A stretch of DNA of 64,000 nucleotides from CAVQBJ01 sp963710725 (GCA_963710725.1 CAVQBJ010000006.1:44547-108546), one strand, 5' to 3'; shown: positions 1 through 9,262, counted from the stretch's first letter. Program-made: numbers and translations. Notes: generated from the sequence alone by a model not told the origin.

Positions 1-2
1 GC

Positions 3-1331
3 GGGGTCGCGCGGCGATCCGGGCGGCTGCGACTGACCGACTCCGCTGCCGGCGCGGTCGAGTCCGTCGTCGAGATGCGCCGCTTCGACGAGACCCAGAC
101 GCTCGCCGCGGCGATCGCCGCGGGACGCGCTGACGAGCCCGATCTCGCGGACGTCGGGCGGCGACTGGCGAGCTTCCACGCCGCCGCGCCGGCTCGCTAT
201 GAGACCGGAGACGCGCTCGCGGCGGTGAAGCGCGCGGCCGACGGCACCTTCGCCATGCTCCTCGACGGTCCGCAACCGATCGACGAGCACCGCGTGCTCG
301 CGGCGCAGCGATTCACCGACGCGTTCCTCGGTGGGCACGCGCCTGTCCTGCGCACGCGGGCCGCGGCGGGGCTCGTGCGTGAGGGCCACGGCGATCTGCG
401 CGCCGAGCACGTGCTGCTCGGCGACCCGGTGCGGATCGTCGACTGTGCCGAGTTCGACGTGCAGCTGCGCGAGGTCGACGTCGGCGCGGATCTCGCCTTC
501 CTCGTCATGGACCTCATGCGCCTCGGCCGCTCCGACCTCTCGCGCGCGCTCGTGGACGGCTACCGCGCCGCCGGCGGGGATCCCGGAAGCGACGCGTGGA
601 TCGCCTTCCACGCCGCACTGCGGGCGTGGGTGCGGGCGAAGGTGGCGCTCGCGCGCGCAGGCCAGCCCGGGGCGCTGGCGCACCCAGAGGACGCCGTCGA
701 GCTGTTCGCGCTCGGCGAGCGACTGACCTGGCAGGCCCGCGAGCCGCTCACGATCATCGTCTGCGGACCCCCGGCGAGCGGCAAGAGCCATCTCGCCCGC
801 GGCCTGGCGGCGCGCTCGGGGCGCGTTGTGCTCTCGTCCGACGAGACGCGCAAGGGTCTCGCCGGGCTCGTGCCCACCGAGCGTGCGCCCGAGGAGGCGT
901 ACAGCCACCGGGCGGGCGAACGGACCTATACCGAGCTCGGACGGCTGGCCGCCGAGCGGGTGGTGGCCGACAGGGGCGGCGTCATCGTCGACGCCACGTT
1001 TCGCCGCTCGTCCGACCGCCGCGCCTTTGCGACCGCGTTCGCCGCGCGCGCGCCCTCGGTGGTGGTCGAATGCCGTGCACCGGGCGCGATCCTGCAGGCG
1101 CGGGCACTCACCCGCGAGTCCGAGCCCGGCCACGTCTCCGACGCCGGCCCCGTCGTCGCCGGGCGCCTGCGCGAGCAGTTCGACCCGCTCGAGGACGACG
1201 TGTTCGCCACGCATCACCTGTCCGTGCGCACCGACCAGCCGCCCGACAGCGTGATCGACGACGTCGTGGCGATGCTGGATCGCCGGCTCGCCCAGTCCAA
1301 TGAGGCGCCGCAGAGCGCCGCGCCGCTGTGA
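3..1331 (+). CDS. Fused phosphotransferase-like / P-loop ATPase protein (5' end cut by window)
   Basis: The frame is open from base 3 without a stop, and the residues before the first ATG (base 75) fit this family, so the gene begins outside the window. The first part resembles an aminoglycoside-phosphotransferase-fold kinase: HGDLRAEHVLL looks like the catalytic loop and IVDCAEF like the following metal-binding strand. The second part carries a Walker A (GPPASGKS, bases about 765-788) and a zeta-toxin/polynucleotide-kinase-like P-loop fold. Such fusions are usually annotated as bifunctional aminoglycoside phosphotransferase/ATP-binding protein; the true substrate is unknown and resistance should not be assumed. 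The stop overlaps the next start (GTGA), indicating translational coupling to the acyl-CoA synthetase fusion downstream. Confidence 0.8.
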   Translation, partial: GVARRSGRLRLTDSAAGAVESVVEMRRFDETQTLAAAIAAGRADEPDLADVGRRLASFHAAAPARYETGDALAAVKRAADGTFAMLLDGPQPIDEHRVLAAQRFTDAFLGGHAPVLRTRAAAGLVREGHGDLRAEHVLLGDPVRIVDCAEFDVQLREVDVGADLAFLVMDLMRLGRSDLSRALVDGYRAAGGDPGSDAWIAFHAALRAWVRAKVALARAGQPGALAHPEDAVELFALGERLTWQAREPLTIIVCGPPASGKSHLARGLAARSGRVVLSSDETRKGLAGLVPTERAPEEAYSHRAGERTYTELGRLAAERVVADRGGVIVDATFRRSSDRRAFATAFAARAPSVVVECRAPGAILQARALTRESEPGHVSDAGPVVAGRLREQFDPLEDDVFATHHLSVRTDQPPDSVIDDVVAMLDRRLAQSNEAPQSAAPL

Positions 1332-4030
1332 GCAACTCCTCGGTCGTCGACTCGGGCGCGGACGTCGTCCTGCGGGACGGCTCGACGGTCCATGTGCGAG
1401 CGATCGGCCGCGCGGACGAGCCGGCGATGGTCGTGTTCCTCGAGGGCCTCTCGCTGCGCTCGCGCGCGCTGCGCTTCTTCTCGGCGGCCACCGATCTCGG
1501 TGGGCAGGCCCGGAGGGCGGTCCAGGTCGACGGCGCCGATGCGTATGGCCTGATCGCCACCGCCGGCGGCGCCGGCGAGATCGTCGGCCACGCCGGCTAC
1601 GTCCGCGAGGATGAGACGTCCGCGGAGGTGGCGTTCGCGATCGCCGAGGCGTACCAGGGCCACGGGCTGGCGACGACGCTGCTCGCCCACCTCGCCGCCC
1701 ACGCCTGCGCACACGACATCGAGTACTTCAACGCCGCGGTTCTACCCGAGAACCACCGGATGATCGAGGTCTTCCGCGAGAGCGGGTTCCCCGTCGAGGT
1801 CAGTTCCGGCCTGGACATCGTCTCGGTTCGGCTGCCCACCGAGCTCGGCGACAAGGGGTGGGAGCGCTTCCACGACCGCGAGCGGCGGGCCAGCGTCGCG
1901 GCCGTACAGCGCGTGCTCGCCCCCCGGTCGGCGGCCGTGGTCGGCGCTTCGCGGCGGCGCGGTACGGTCGGCGGCGAGATCCTGCACAACCTCGTCGCGG
2001 GCGGCTTCGAGGGCGTCGTCTATCCGGTCAATCCCGCGGCGAACGAGGTGCAGTCGATGCCGGCCTATCCGTCGGTCACCGCGCTGCCCGGCCCCGTCGA
2101 CCTCGCGGTCATCGCGGTGCCGGCGGCGGCGGTGCTCGACGTCGCGCGCGACTGCGGCGTGGCCGGCGTGCGCGGCCTGGTCGTCATCTCGGCCGGCTTC
2201 GCTGAGATCGGGGACGCGGGCGCCGACCGCCAGCGCGAGCTCGTCGAGGTCTGCCGCGCCCACGGCATGCGCCTCGTCGGGCCCAACTGCCTTGGCGTGC
2301 TCAACACCGCGGCCGACGTGCGCCTCAACGCGACCTTCATGCCGCGGGCCCCGGTCGCCGGCCGCGTCGGGTTCCTCTCGCAGAGCGGCGGGCTGGGTAT
2401 CGCGATCGTCGATGCCGCCAACCGCCTGCACCTCGGCCTGTCGGCGTTCGTGTCGGTTGGCAACAAGGCCGACCTGTCGGGTAACGACTTCCTGCAGTTC
2501 TGGGAGCAGGACCCCGACACCGACGTCATTCTGATGTACCTCGAGTCCTTCGGCAATGCCCGCAAGTTCGCCCGGATCGCGCGGCGGGTCGGGCGCACGA
2601 AGCCGATCGCCGCCGTGAAGGGCGGTCGTTCGGCAGCCGGCGCCCGCGCGACGTCCTCGCACACCGGGGCTCTGCTCGCGGCGTCGGACGTCAGCGTCGA
2701 CGCGCTGTTCCGCCAGGTCGGGGTGATCCGCACCGACACGCTCGGCGAGCTGTTCGACGTCGCGGCGCTGCTCTCGTCCCAGCCGGCTCCGCGCTCGAAC
2801 CGCGTTGCCATCATCACGAACGCGGGCGGCCCGGGGATCCTGTGCGCGGACGCCTGCGAGACGAGCGGCCTGACGGTGGCCGAGCTGCCGGCGCGCCTGC
2901 GCGCGCGCCTGCGCCGCTTCCTACCCTCCGAGGCGTCGCTCGGCGACCCGGTCGACATGATCGCCACGGCGAGCGCCGACGACTACCGCCGGGCGATCGA
3001 GTCCGTCGGGCGCTCGGGCGTCGTCGACGCGATCATCGCCATCTTCATCCCGCCGCTCGTCACCGAGGCGGCCGACGTCGCCGATGCGATCGCCCGCGCG
3101 GCGGCGCGCATCCCCGACGAGGTGACCCTCCTGAGCGTCTTCATGGCCGAGGACGGCCCGCCGGTCGAGCTGCGCCGCGCGGGGCGCCAGATCCCGGTGT
3201 ACGCCTTTCCCGAGGACGCCGCGCGCGCGCTCGGGCACGCCGCACGCTATGGCGCGTGGCGCGAGACGCCGCCGGGAGCGGTCCCGCAGCTGACCGATGT
3301 CCGGCCCGACGAGGCCGCTGCGATCATCGCGCGCGCGCTCGGCGAGGGGTCGGAGTGGCTCACGGCCATCGACGTCGCTGCGCTCCTCGACTGTTATGGC
3401 CTGCCCGCACCGCCCGCCCGCGTCGTGGAGGGCCCGGCGGCCGCGGAGCGGGCGGCCGGCGAGCTCGGCGGCCGGGTCGCGCTGAAGGCGATCGCCGCCG
3501 GCCTGGTGCACAAGACCGAGGCCGGCGCCGTGCGCGTCGGGCTGCGTGCGGGAGAAGTGCGACGCGCGGCGGCCCGGATGGCCTCCGAGGTGGCGCGGGC
3601 CGGCTACCCGACCGAGCGCTTCATGGTCCAGGCGATGGCGCCACCGGGCATCGAGCTGCTGATCGGGGTCGTGCAGGACCGCGCCTTCGGACCGCTGATC
3701 GCCTGCGGCGCGGGCGGCACCTCGGCCGAGCTGCTCGGCGACGTCGCCGTCCGTCTGACGCCGCTGACCGACCTCGACGCGGCCGAGATGCTGCGCTCGC
3801 TGAAGGTGTTTCCCCTGCTCGAGGGATATCGCGGCGCGCCGCGCTGCGACCTGCGCGGACTCGAGGAGATCCTGCTCCGCGTCGGCGCGCTCGTGGAGGC
3901 GCACCCCGAGATCGCCGAGATGGATCTCAATCCGGTCATGGCCACGCCGGAGGGCGCGCTCGTCGTCGACGCGCGGATCCGCGTCGCGTCCGAGATCACC
4001 GCTCCGGCGCTGCCCTCGCTGGTCAGCTGA
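1328..4030 (+). CDS. GNAT acetyltransferase fused to ADP-forming acyl-CoA synthetase
   Basis: The 900-residue protein has an N-terminal GNAT domain (about 10-165), a CoA-binding Rossmann domain (about 195-295, beginning SAAVVGASRRRGTVGGEI), a succinyl-CoA-ligase-like region with the phospho-histidine loop SSHTGALLA (about 440-450), and a C-terminal ATP-grasp domain (about 675-890). The family includes the Pat/Pka protein acetyltransferases and ADP-forming acetyl-CoA synthetases. Likely roles are acetyl-CoA/acetate interconversion with ATP or regulatory lysine acetylation, and sequence alone does not separate them. The GTG start overlaps the previous stop. The acetyl-phosphate genes just downstream suit a role in acetyl-CoA metabolism. 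The gene ends on an 8-bp palindrome shared with the convergent gene. Confidence 0.88.
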   Translation: MSNSSVVDSGADVVLRDGSTVHVRAIGRADEPAMVVFLEGLSLRSRALRFFSAATDLGGQARRAVQVDGADAYGLIATAGGAGEIVGHAGYVREDETSAEVAFAIAEAYQGHGLATTLLAHLAAHACAHDIEYFNAAVLPENHRMIEVFRESGFPVEVSSGLDIVSVRLPTELGDKGWERFHDRERRASVAAVQRVLAPRSAAVVGASRRRGTVGGEILHNLVAGGFEGVVYPVNPAANEVQSMPAYPSVTALPGPVDLAVIAVPAAAVLDVARDCGVAGVRGLVVISAGFAEIGDAGADRQRELVEVCRAHGMRLVGPNCLGVLNTAADVRLNATFMPRAPVAGRVGFLSQSGGLGIAIVDAANRLHLGLSAFVSVGNKADLSGNDFLQFWEQDPDTDVILMYLESFGNARKFARIARRVGRTKPIAAVKGGRSAAGARATSSHTGALLAASDVSVDALFRQVGVIRTDTLGELFDVAALLSSQPAPRSNRVAIITNAGGPGILCADACETSGLTVAELPARLRARLRRFLPSEASLGDPVDMIATASADDYRRAIESVGRSGVVDAIIAIFIPPLVTEAADVADAIARAAARIPDEVTLLSVFMAEDGPPVELRRAGRQIPVYAFPEDAARALGHAARYGAWRETPPGAVPQLTDVRPDEAAAIIARALGEGSEWLTAIDVAALLDCYGLPAPPARVVEGPAAAERAAGELGGRVALKAIAAGLVHKTEAGAVRVGLRAGEVRRAAARMASEVARAGYPTERFMVQAMAPPGIELLIGVVQDRAFGPLIACGAGGTSAELLGDVAVRLTPLTDLDAAEMLRSLKVFPLLEGYRGAPRCDLRGLEEILLRVGALVEAHPEIAEMDLNPVMATPEGALVVDARIRVASEITAPALPSLVS

Positions 4031-5150
4031 GACCAGGCCGCGTCGACTCCCTTTGTCCCCGGCTGGCCGGTGGGTCGCCGATCAACGCGACGTGCATGCT
4101 CGGCGCGCCGACGGCGATCTCGTCGACGAGCGACGAGGCCGGGCGCCCGAAGCGCCGCGACGGGTGGGGCACGCCCATGACGATGTGCGTCGTGCCCTGT
4201 CGCTCGGCCACGCGCAGCACCGCGCGCGCCAGGTCGCGGTCGGACTCGACGATCAGGCGCGCGCCGAAGACGGCGGCGAGGCGGTGCAGGTCCGCGATGC
4301 GCTGCTCGCCCTCGCCGTCGTGCTCGCCGCCCGCGACCGTCAGCAGGTCGAGCCCGCCTCCGAGACGCTCGCTCATCTCCCAGGCGCGCCGGGTGATTCG
4401 GTTCGCGCTCGGATCCGGCTTGACGAGGCCGAGGAAGTGCAGGCGGCGCTCGGCCGGGACGCTCGAGATGAGTCGGTCGTCATCATCGAGCATCTCGGCG
4501 GCGAGGCGGTGGGCCTCGACCTCCTCGACGATCTGGACGAGAGCGAGCTCGCGCAGGACGTCGAGGTTGGCCTTCGTGAAGAACCGCTCGAGCGCGACCG
4601 GCGTGCTCGAGGCCGGGAACACCTTGCCCGCGACGATACGGGCCTGGAGCGCCTCCGGCGTCACGTCGACGACGACGACCTCGTCGGCGTCATCGATCAC
4701 GCGGTCGGGCAGTCTCTCGCTGACGCTGATGCCCGTCGCGTCCTCGACGCGCCCGGCCACGCTCTGCAGGTGCTGCACGTTGACCGTCGAGAACACGTCG
4801 ATCCCCGCTTGGAGCACGTCCTCGACGTCCTCGAAGCGCTTGTCGTGCTCGAGGCCGGGGACATTCGTGTGCGCCAGCTCGTCGATGAGGCAGATCCGCG
4901 GGCGTCGGCGCGTGATCGCCGGCAGATCCATCTCCTCGAAGCACGTCCCGGCGTGGGCGACGCGGCGGCGGGGGATCAGTTCGAGACCCTCAGCCATCGC
5001 GGCGGTGTCGGGCCGTCCGTGAGTCTCCAGCAGGCCGATGGCGACATCTCGTCCCTCGGCGATCGCCGCGTGGCCGTCCTGGAGCATGCGGTAGGTCTTC
5101 CCGACGCCAACCGCCATGCCGAGGAACACCTTATGTCGGCCCTTCTGCAT
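4023..5150 (-). CDS. Kinase-less KdpD-type sensor (KdpD N-domain plus USP domain)
   Basis: The start chosen is the ATG at 5150 (MQKGRHKVFLGMAV...), because KdpD proteins begin here and the upstream extension would run into the phosphoketolase promoter. The 375-residue product shows the KdpD P-loop GMAVGVGKTYRML (about 11-23), the LIDELAHTNVPG motif, and a C-terminal universal-stress-protein domain with HIVMGVPHPSR. It has no membrane helices, dimerization histidine or kinase domain, so it cannot be a complete osmosensing kinase. Stand-alone KdpD-N/USP proteins are taken as nucleotide- or c-di-AMP-responsive regulators. It is divergent from the phosphoketolase operon (124 bp between starts) and may act with it; that link is inferred. 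Confidence 0.85.
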   Translation of the reverse strand: MQKGRHKVFLGMAVGVGKTYRMLQDGHAAIAEGRDVAIGLLETHGRPDTAAMAEGLELIPRRRVAHAGTCFEEMDLPAITRRRPRICLIDELAHTNVPGLEHDKRFEDVEDVLQAGIDVFSTVNVQHLQSVAGRVEDATGISVSERLPDRVIDDADEVVVVDVTPEALQARIVAGKVFPASSTPVALERFFTKANLDVLRELALVQIVEEVEAHRLAAEMLDDDDRLISSVPAERRLHFLGLVKPDPSANRITRRAWEMSERLGGGLDLLTVAGGEHDGEGEQRIADLHRLAAVFGARLIVESDRDLARAVLRVAERQGTTHIVMGVPHPSRRFGRPASSLVDEIAVGAPSMHVALIGDPPASRGQRESTRPGLS

Positions 5151-5274
5151 CGGTTGCCGATGATGGCGGACGCCGCCGGTCGGCGTGGCACGGTCTCGGG
5201 GTGGCAACAAGCGCGGCGAGTCGACTGCGGTAGCGTCCAGCGGGCAGAGCCGGCGCGGCCGGCCCTCGACGAGC

Positions 5275-7686
5275 ATGTCCGTGAGCGCATCATCCGAGCC
5301 CGGTCCGGCGGCGACCGCAGATGGCCCGCTGTCGGCCCCTGAGCTGGAGCTGATCGACGCGTGGTGGCGGGCCGCCAACTATCTCTCGGTCGGGCAGATC
5401 TACCTGCTCGAGAACCCGCTCCTGCGCGAGCCGCTGCGCGCCGAGCAGGTCAAGCCCCGGCTTCTCGGCCACTGGGGCACGACGCCGGGCCTGAACTTCG
5501 TCTACGCCCACCTCAACCGGGCGATCAAGGCCCGTGACCTGAATGCGATCTACGTGACCGGGCCCGGTCACGGTGGCCCGGGCCTCGTGGCGAACGCCTA
5601 TCTCGAGGGCACCTACAGCGAGATCTATCCCCACGTTGGCCACGACGAGGAGGGGCTGCGGCGGCTCTTCCGCCAGTTCTCCTTCCCGGGTGGCATCCCC
5701 AGCCACGTGGCCCCGCAGACGCCGGGCTCGATCCACGAGGGTGGCGAGCTCGGCTACGCGCTCGTCCACGCCTACGGGGCCGCGTTCGACAATCCCGATC
5801 TGCTCGTCGCCTGCGTCATCGGCGACGGCGAGGCCGAGACGGGCCCGCTCGCCGCCAGCTGGCACTCGAACAAGTTCCTCAACCCCGTGGGCGACGGGGC
5901 GGTGCTGCCGATACTGCACCTCAACGGCTACAAGATCGCCAACCCGACCGTGCTTGCGCGCATTCCGCGCGACGAGCTGCGGGCCCTGCTCGAGGGCTAC
6001 GGATACGCCCCCCGCTTCGTCGAGGGCGACGAGCCCGCGGCCATGCACCAGCTGATGGCGGCCACGCTCGATGAGGTGGTGCGCGAGATCGCCGAGATCC
6101 AGCGCCGGGCCCGCGAGGGCGGGGTGCGGACGCGCCCACGCTGGCCGATGATCGTCTTGCGCACGCCGAAGGGCTGGACCGGCCCGAAGTTCGTCGACGG
6201 CCTCCCGACCGAGGGCTCGTTCCGCTCCCATCAGGTTCCGCTCGCCGACATCCGCACCAAACCGGCGCACCTCGCCCAGCTGCAGACGTGGCTGCGCTCC
6301 TACCGCCCGGAGGAGCTCTTCGATGCCGGCGGTGCGCTGCGAAGCGAGATCGCGGCGCTCGCCCCCGACGGTCAACGGCGCATGAGCGCCAACCCGCACG
6401 CCAACGGCGGTCTGCTGCTGCGCGAGCTCGAGCTCCCGGACTTCCGCGACTATGCCGTCGACGTGCCGGCACCGGGGACGACGACGAGCGAGTCCACGCG
6501 CGTGCTCGGCCGCTTCCTGCGCGACATCATTCGTGACAACCCGGAGACGTTTCGCCTCGTCGGGCCCGACGAGACGGTTTCCAACCGCCTCGAAGCCGTG
6601 TTCGAGGCGACCGATCGGGTGTGGGAGGCCGAGCGCCTCGACACCGACGATCACCTCGCCCCGGACGGCCGCGTGATGGAGGTCCTGAGCGAGCACCTGT
6701 GCCAGGGCTGGCTCGAGGGCTACCTGCTGACCGGCCGCCACGGGCTGTTCAACTGCTACGAGGCGTTCATCCACATCGTCGACTCGATGTTCAACCAGCA
6801 CGCCAAGTGGCTGAAGGTGACGCGCGACATCCCCTGGCGCCGGCCGATCGCCTCGCTCAACATCCTGCTCTCCTCGCACGTGTGGCGCCAGGACCACAAC
6901 GGGTTCACCCATCAGGACCCCGGGTTCATCGACCACGTCGTCAACAAGAAGGCGGAGATCATCCGCGTCTACCTGCCGCCCGACGCGAACACGCTGCTGT
7001 CGGTGGCCGACCACTGCCTGCGCTCCCGCCACTACGTGAACGTGATCGTCGCCGGCAAGCAACCCGAGCTGAACTACCTCGGCATCGACGAGGCGATCGT
7101 CCACTGCACGCGCGGCGTCGGCATCTGGGAGTGGGCGAGCAGCGACGGGGACGAGGAGCCCGACGTCGTGCTCGCCTGCGCCGGGGACGTGCCGACGCTC
7201 GAGACCCTCGCGGCCGCCGCGATCCTGCGCGAGCACCTCCCCGATCTGCGCGTCCGGGTCGTGAACGTCGTCGACCTGATGCGCCTGCAGCCCGACACCG
7301 AGCATCCGCACGGCCTGGCCGACCTCGAGTTCGACGCGCTGTTCACAACGAGCCGCCCGGTGATCTTCGCCTACCACGGCTACCCGCTGCTCATCCACCG
7401 GCTCACCTACCGCCGGCACAACCACGACAACCTCCACGTGCGCGGCTACAAGGAGGAGGGCACGACGACGACCCCGTTCGACATGGTCATGCTCAACGAC
7501 CTCGACCGCTTCCACCTCGTCATGGACGTGATCGACCGGGTGCCCGGCCTCGGCGAGCGGGCGGCCTACCTGCGCCAGGAGATGGTCGACACGCGGCTGC
7601 GCCATCGCGCCTACACCCGCGAGGTGGGCGATGACCCACCCGAGATCAAGGACTGGGTGTGGCCGGGCACGACCGGCGGTGAGTAG
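5275..7686 (+). CDS. xfp: Phosphoketolase (thiamine diphosphate-dependent)
   Basis: This enzyme cleaves xylulose-5-phosphate and/or fructose-6-phosphate with phosphate to acetyl phosphate plus glyceraldehyde-3-phosphate or erythrose-4-phosphate. The 803 residues match the family's usual 790-830. Diagnostic stretches are YVTGPGHGGPGLVANAYLEG, GGIPSHVAPQTPGSIHEGGE and the ThDP/Mg site VIGDGEAETGPLA...LHLNGYKI. I chose the ATG at 5275; an in-frame GTG at 5281 is also possible, and an ATG at 5185 would overlap the promoter region. The acetate kinase gene follows immediately, so the pair forms a bifid-type shunt making ATP and acetate from sugar phosphates without oxygen. Confidence 0.95.
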   Translation: MSVSASSEPGPAATADGPLSAPELELIDAWWRAANYLSVGQIYLLENPLLREPLRAEQVKPRLLGHWGTTPGLNFVYAHLNRAIKARDLNAIYVTGPGHGGPGLVANAYLEGTYSEIYPHVGHDEEGLRRLFRQFSFPGGIPSHVAPQTPGSIHEGGELGYALVHAYGAAFDNPDLLVACVIGDGEAETGPLAASWHSNKFLNPVGDGAVLPILHLNGYKIANPTVLARIPRDELRALLEGYGYAPRFVEGDEPAAMHQLMAATLDEVVREIAEIQRRAREGGVRTRPRWPMIVLRTPKGWTGPKFVDGLPTEGSFRSHQVPLADIRTKPAHLAQLQTWLRSYRPEELFDAGGALRSEIAALAPDGQRRMSANPHANGGLLLRELELPDFRDYAVDVPAPGTTTSESTRVLGRFLRDIIRDNPETFRLVGPDETVSNRLEAVFEATDRVWEAERLDTDDHLAPDGRVMEVLSEHLCQGWLEGYLLTGRHGLFNCYEAFIHIVDSMFNQHAKWLKVTRDIPWRRPIASLNILLSSHVWRQDHNGFTHQDPGFIDHVVNKKAEIIRVYLPPDANTLLSVADHCLRSRHYVNVIVAGKQPELNYLGIDEAIVHCTRGVGIWEWASSDGDEEPDVVLACAGDVPTLETLAAAAILREHLPDLRVRVVNVVDLMRLQPDTEHPHGLADLEFDALFTTSRPVIFAYHGYPLLIHRLTYRRHNHDNLHVRGYKEEGTTTTPFDMVMLNDLDRFHLVMDVIDRVPGLGERAAYLRQEMVDTRLRHRAYTREVGDDPPEIKDWVWPGTTGGE

Positions 7687-7696
7687 GTCGCGCGCC

Positions 7697-8794
7697 GTGC
7701 GCGTGCTCGTCGTCAACGCCGGGTCGAGCTCGCTGAAGCTGACGCTGCTCGACGCCGAGGACCGCATGATCGCGGCGCGCGAGATCGAGGCGACGCGCGG
7801 TTCGGTCGAGGCCGACGCGCTGCGACGCGCGCTCGGCGATGGCCTCGCCGACGCTGATGCCGTCGGCCATCGCATCGTCCACGGCGGCGAGCGCTTCGCC
7901 GCACCTGCGCGGATCGACCCGGACGTCGAGGCGGCGCTGCGCGAGCTCGGCGACCTCGCGCCGCTGCACCAGGCGAAGTCGATCGCCGCGCTCGACGCGG
8001 TGAGCGCTGAGCTGCCGGGGCTGCCGGCCGTCGCGTGCTTCGACACCGCCTTCCACGCCTCGCTGCCCGCGGCGGCCGCGACCTACGCGCTGCCGGCGGC
8101 GTGGCGCGAGCGCTGGCCGCTGCGGCGCTACGGATTCCACGGCCTCTCGCATGCGTGGATCGCCCGGCGCGTCCCCGAGCTGCTCGGTCGCTCGGCGGCC
8201 GGGCTGCGGCTCGTCAGCTGCCACCTCGGAGCGGGCGCATCGCTGTGCGCGATCGCCGACGGCCGCTCGGTCGACACGACGATGGGGTTCACGCCGCTCG
8301 AGGGGCTCGTGATGGCGACGCGCTCGGGCAGCGTCGATCCGGGCCTACTGCTGTGGCTGCTCGAGCGCGGCAGCCTGTCGGTCGAAGCGCTCGCCGAGGG
8401 GCTCGAGCACGAGGCGGGGCTGCGCGGGCTGGCGGGCACCGCCGACATGCGCGCGGTGCTCGCTGCGGCGGGGCGGGGGGATGCGGGGGCCACGCTGGCC
8501 CTTGACGTCTACGTGCATCGGCTGCGGGCGGGGATCGCGGCCATGGCCGCCGCGCTCGGCGGGCTCGACGCGCTCGCGTTCACGGGCGGGGTGGGGGAGC
8601 GGTCGGCGGAGGTCCGCGAGCGCACGGTCTCGCGGCTCGGGTTCCTGGGCGTGGGCATCGGCCCGCGCGACGCCGGCGAGGGCGACCGTGACGTGTCGGC
8701 GGCCGGGGCGTCTGCGCGCGTGCTCGTCGTGCGGGCACGGGAGGACCTGGAGATCGCGCGGCAGGTGCGGGGGGTGCTCGGGGGCGGGCGGTGA
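7697..8794 (+). CDS. ackA: Acetate kinase
   Basis: Acetate kinase makes ATP from ADP and acetyl phosphate. The start at GTG 7697 gives the family N-terminus MRVLVVNAGSSSLKL; an upstream in-frame GTG at 7679 would overlap the phosphoketolase stop. Visible motifs are VGHRIVHGGERF, the catalytic-Asp region ACFDTAFH, YGFHGLSHAW, the ATP-binding SCHLGAGASLCAI and GFTPLEGLVMATRSGSVDP, and the C-terminal FTGGVGERSAEVRE. The 365 residues are slightly under the usual 390-400, with no obvious missing core motif. Only 10 bp separate it from phosphoketolase and no phosphotransacetylase is nearby, so acetyl phosphate here is most likely supplied by phosphoketolase. Confidence 0.95.
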   Translation: MRVLVVNAGSSSLKLTLLDAEDRMIAAREIEATRGSVEADALRRALGDGLADADAVGHRIVHGGERFAAPARIDPDVEAALRELGDLAPLHQAKSIAALDAVSAELPGLPAVACFDTAFHASLPAAAATYALPAAWRERWPLRRYGFHGLSHAWIARRVPELLGRSAAGLRLVSCHLGAGASLCAIADGRSVDTTMGFTPLEGLVMATRSGSVDPGLLLWLLERGSLSVEALAEGLEHEAGLRGLAGTADMRAVLAAAGRGDAGATLALDVYVHRLRAGIAAMAAALGGLDALAFTGGVGERSAEVRERTVSRLGFLGVGIGPRDAGEGDRDVSAAGASARVLVVRAREDLEIARQVRGVLGGGR

Positions 8795-8820
8795 GCGGAC
8801 GACCCCGGGGCGGGCGGAGG

Positions 8821-8958
8821 CCGGTTGTTGCCGGGGTTGGGCGGAGGCGGCCCCGGGGCCGGGGGTGACCGGTTGTTGCCGGGGCCGGGCGGAGGCGACC
8901 CCGGGCCGGGGGTGACCGGTTGTTGCCGGGGCCGGGCGGAGGCGACCCCCGGGGCCGC
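8821..8958. repeat. Tandem repeat, three copies of about 47-48 bp
   Basis: Copies begin with CCGGTTGTTGCCGGGG at 8821, 8869 and 8916, a period of 48 then 47 bases. Each continues with GGGCGGAGGCG and a C/G-rich tail ending GGGGGTGA in the first two copies; the third diverges near 8957. A truncated copy of the GGGCGGAGG part precedes copy 1 (about 8799-8820). The period is a multiple of three only for the 48-base step, and no plausible protein is encoded. Confidence 0.85.
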
Positions 8959-8992
8959 CGAGCGCGTCGCGACGGTGACGGTTGCGCTCTGC

Positions 8993-9207
8993 GGGTGACG
9001 CTGCGTGTCTGTGGTGTAACGGGACTGTCGCGCGCGGGTGCCGCGTGTCGGTCGCGGGGGCTGTGCGCCGCGGGGTGTGCTCCCGAATACGCCGCCCTGG
9101 GGCCAAAAGCGACCACACCCCGCGCGCGAGTGTGACGCGACAGTGTCGGACGCGCCGCGGGGGTGACGCCACGTGTCCACGGTGTGACGGGACTTGCGCG
9201 CGAGTGC
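8993..9207. repeat. Diverged direct repeat pair, about 47 bp each, spaced about 120 bp
   Basis: Copy A (8993-9040) and copy B (9161-9207) both start GGGTGACGC and share CGTGTC, GGTGT.ACGGGACT and GCGCGCG blocks, with roughly 80% identity by eye and a one-base indel. A partly related, partly inverted stretch (GTGACGCGACAGTGTC) lies between them near 9131-9146. The function is unknown; possibilities include a dispersed intergenic repeat family or transcription-termination structure after ackA. Confidence 0.6.
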
Positions 9208-9262
9208 GCCTTGGGCGCGCACTGCAGTCCGCCTCCCACCCCGCGCGCGTAACCGCGGCCCC

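Larger units (their letters stand above)
8795..9262. other. Gene-free intergenic region rich in repeats
   Basis: These 468 bases separate ackA from the end of cydC. Open frames on both strands encode only low-complexity Pro/Arg/Gly strings and I do not accept any as genes. The region holds a three-copy tandem repeat (8821-8958) and a diverged pair of about 47-bp repeats (8993-9040 and 9161-9207), described separately. I see no convincing promoter; G-rich runs dominate the plus strand. Confidence 0.75.

Noticed and set aside
5290..8046. Very long open frame (over 900 codons) antisense to phosphoketolase and acetate kinase
   Set aside because: Its translation is low-complexity (Arg/Ala/Gly/Val-rich) with no recognisable motif. 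It is the mirror of strongly biased GC-rich codons of two clear genes.
8821..8958. Possible CRISPR array
   Set aside because: Units are contiguous tandem repeats without unique spacers, no palindromic repeat and no cas genes.
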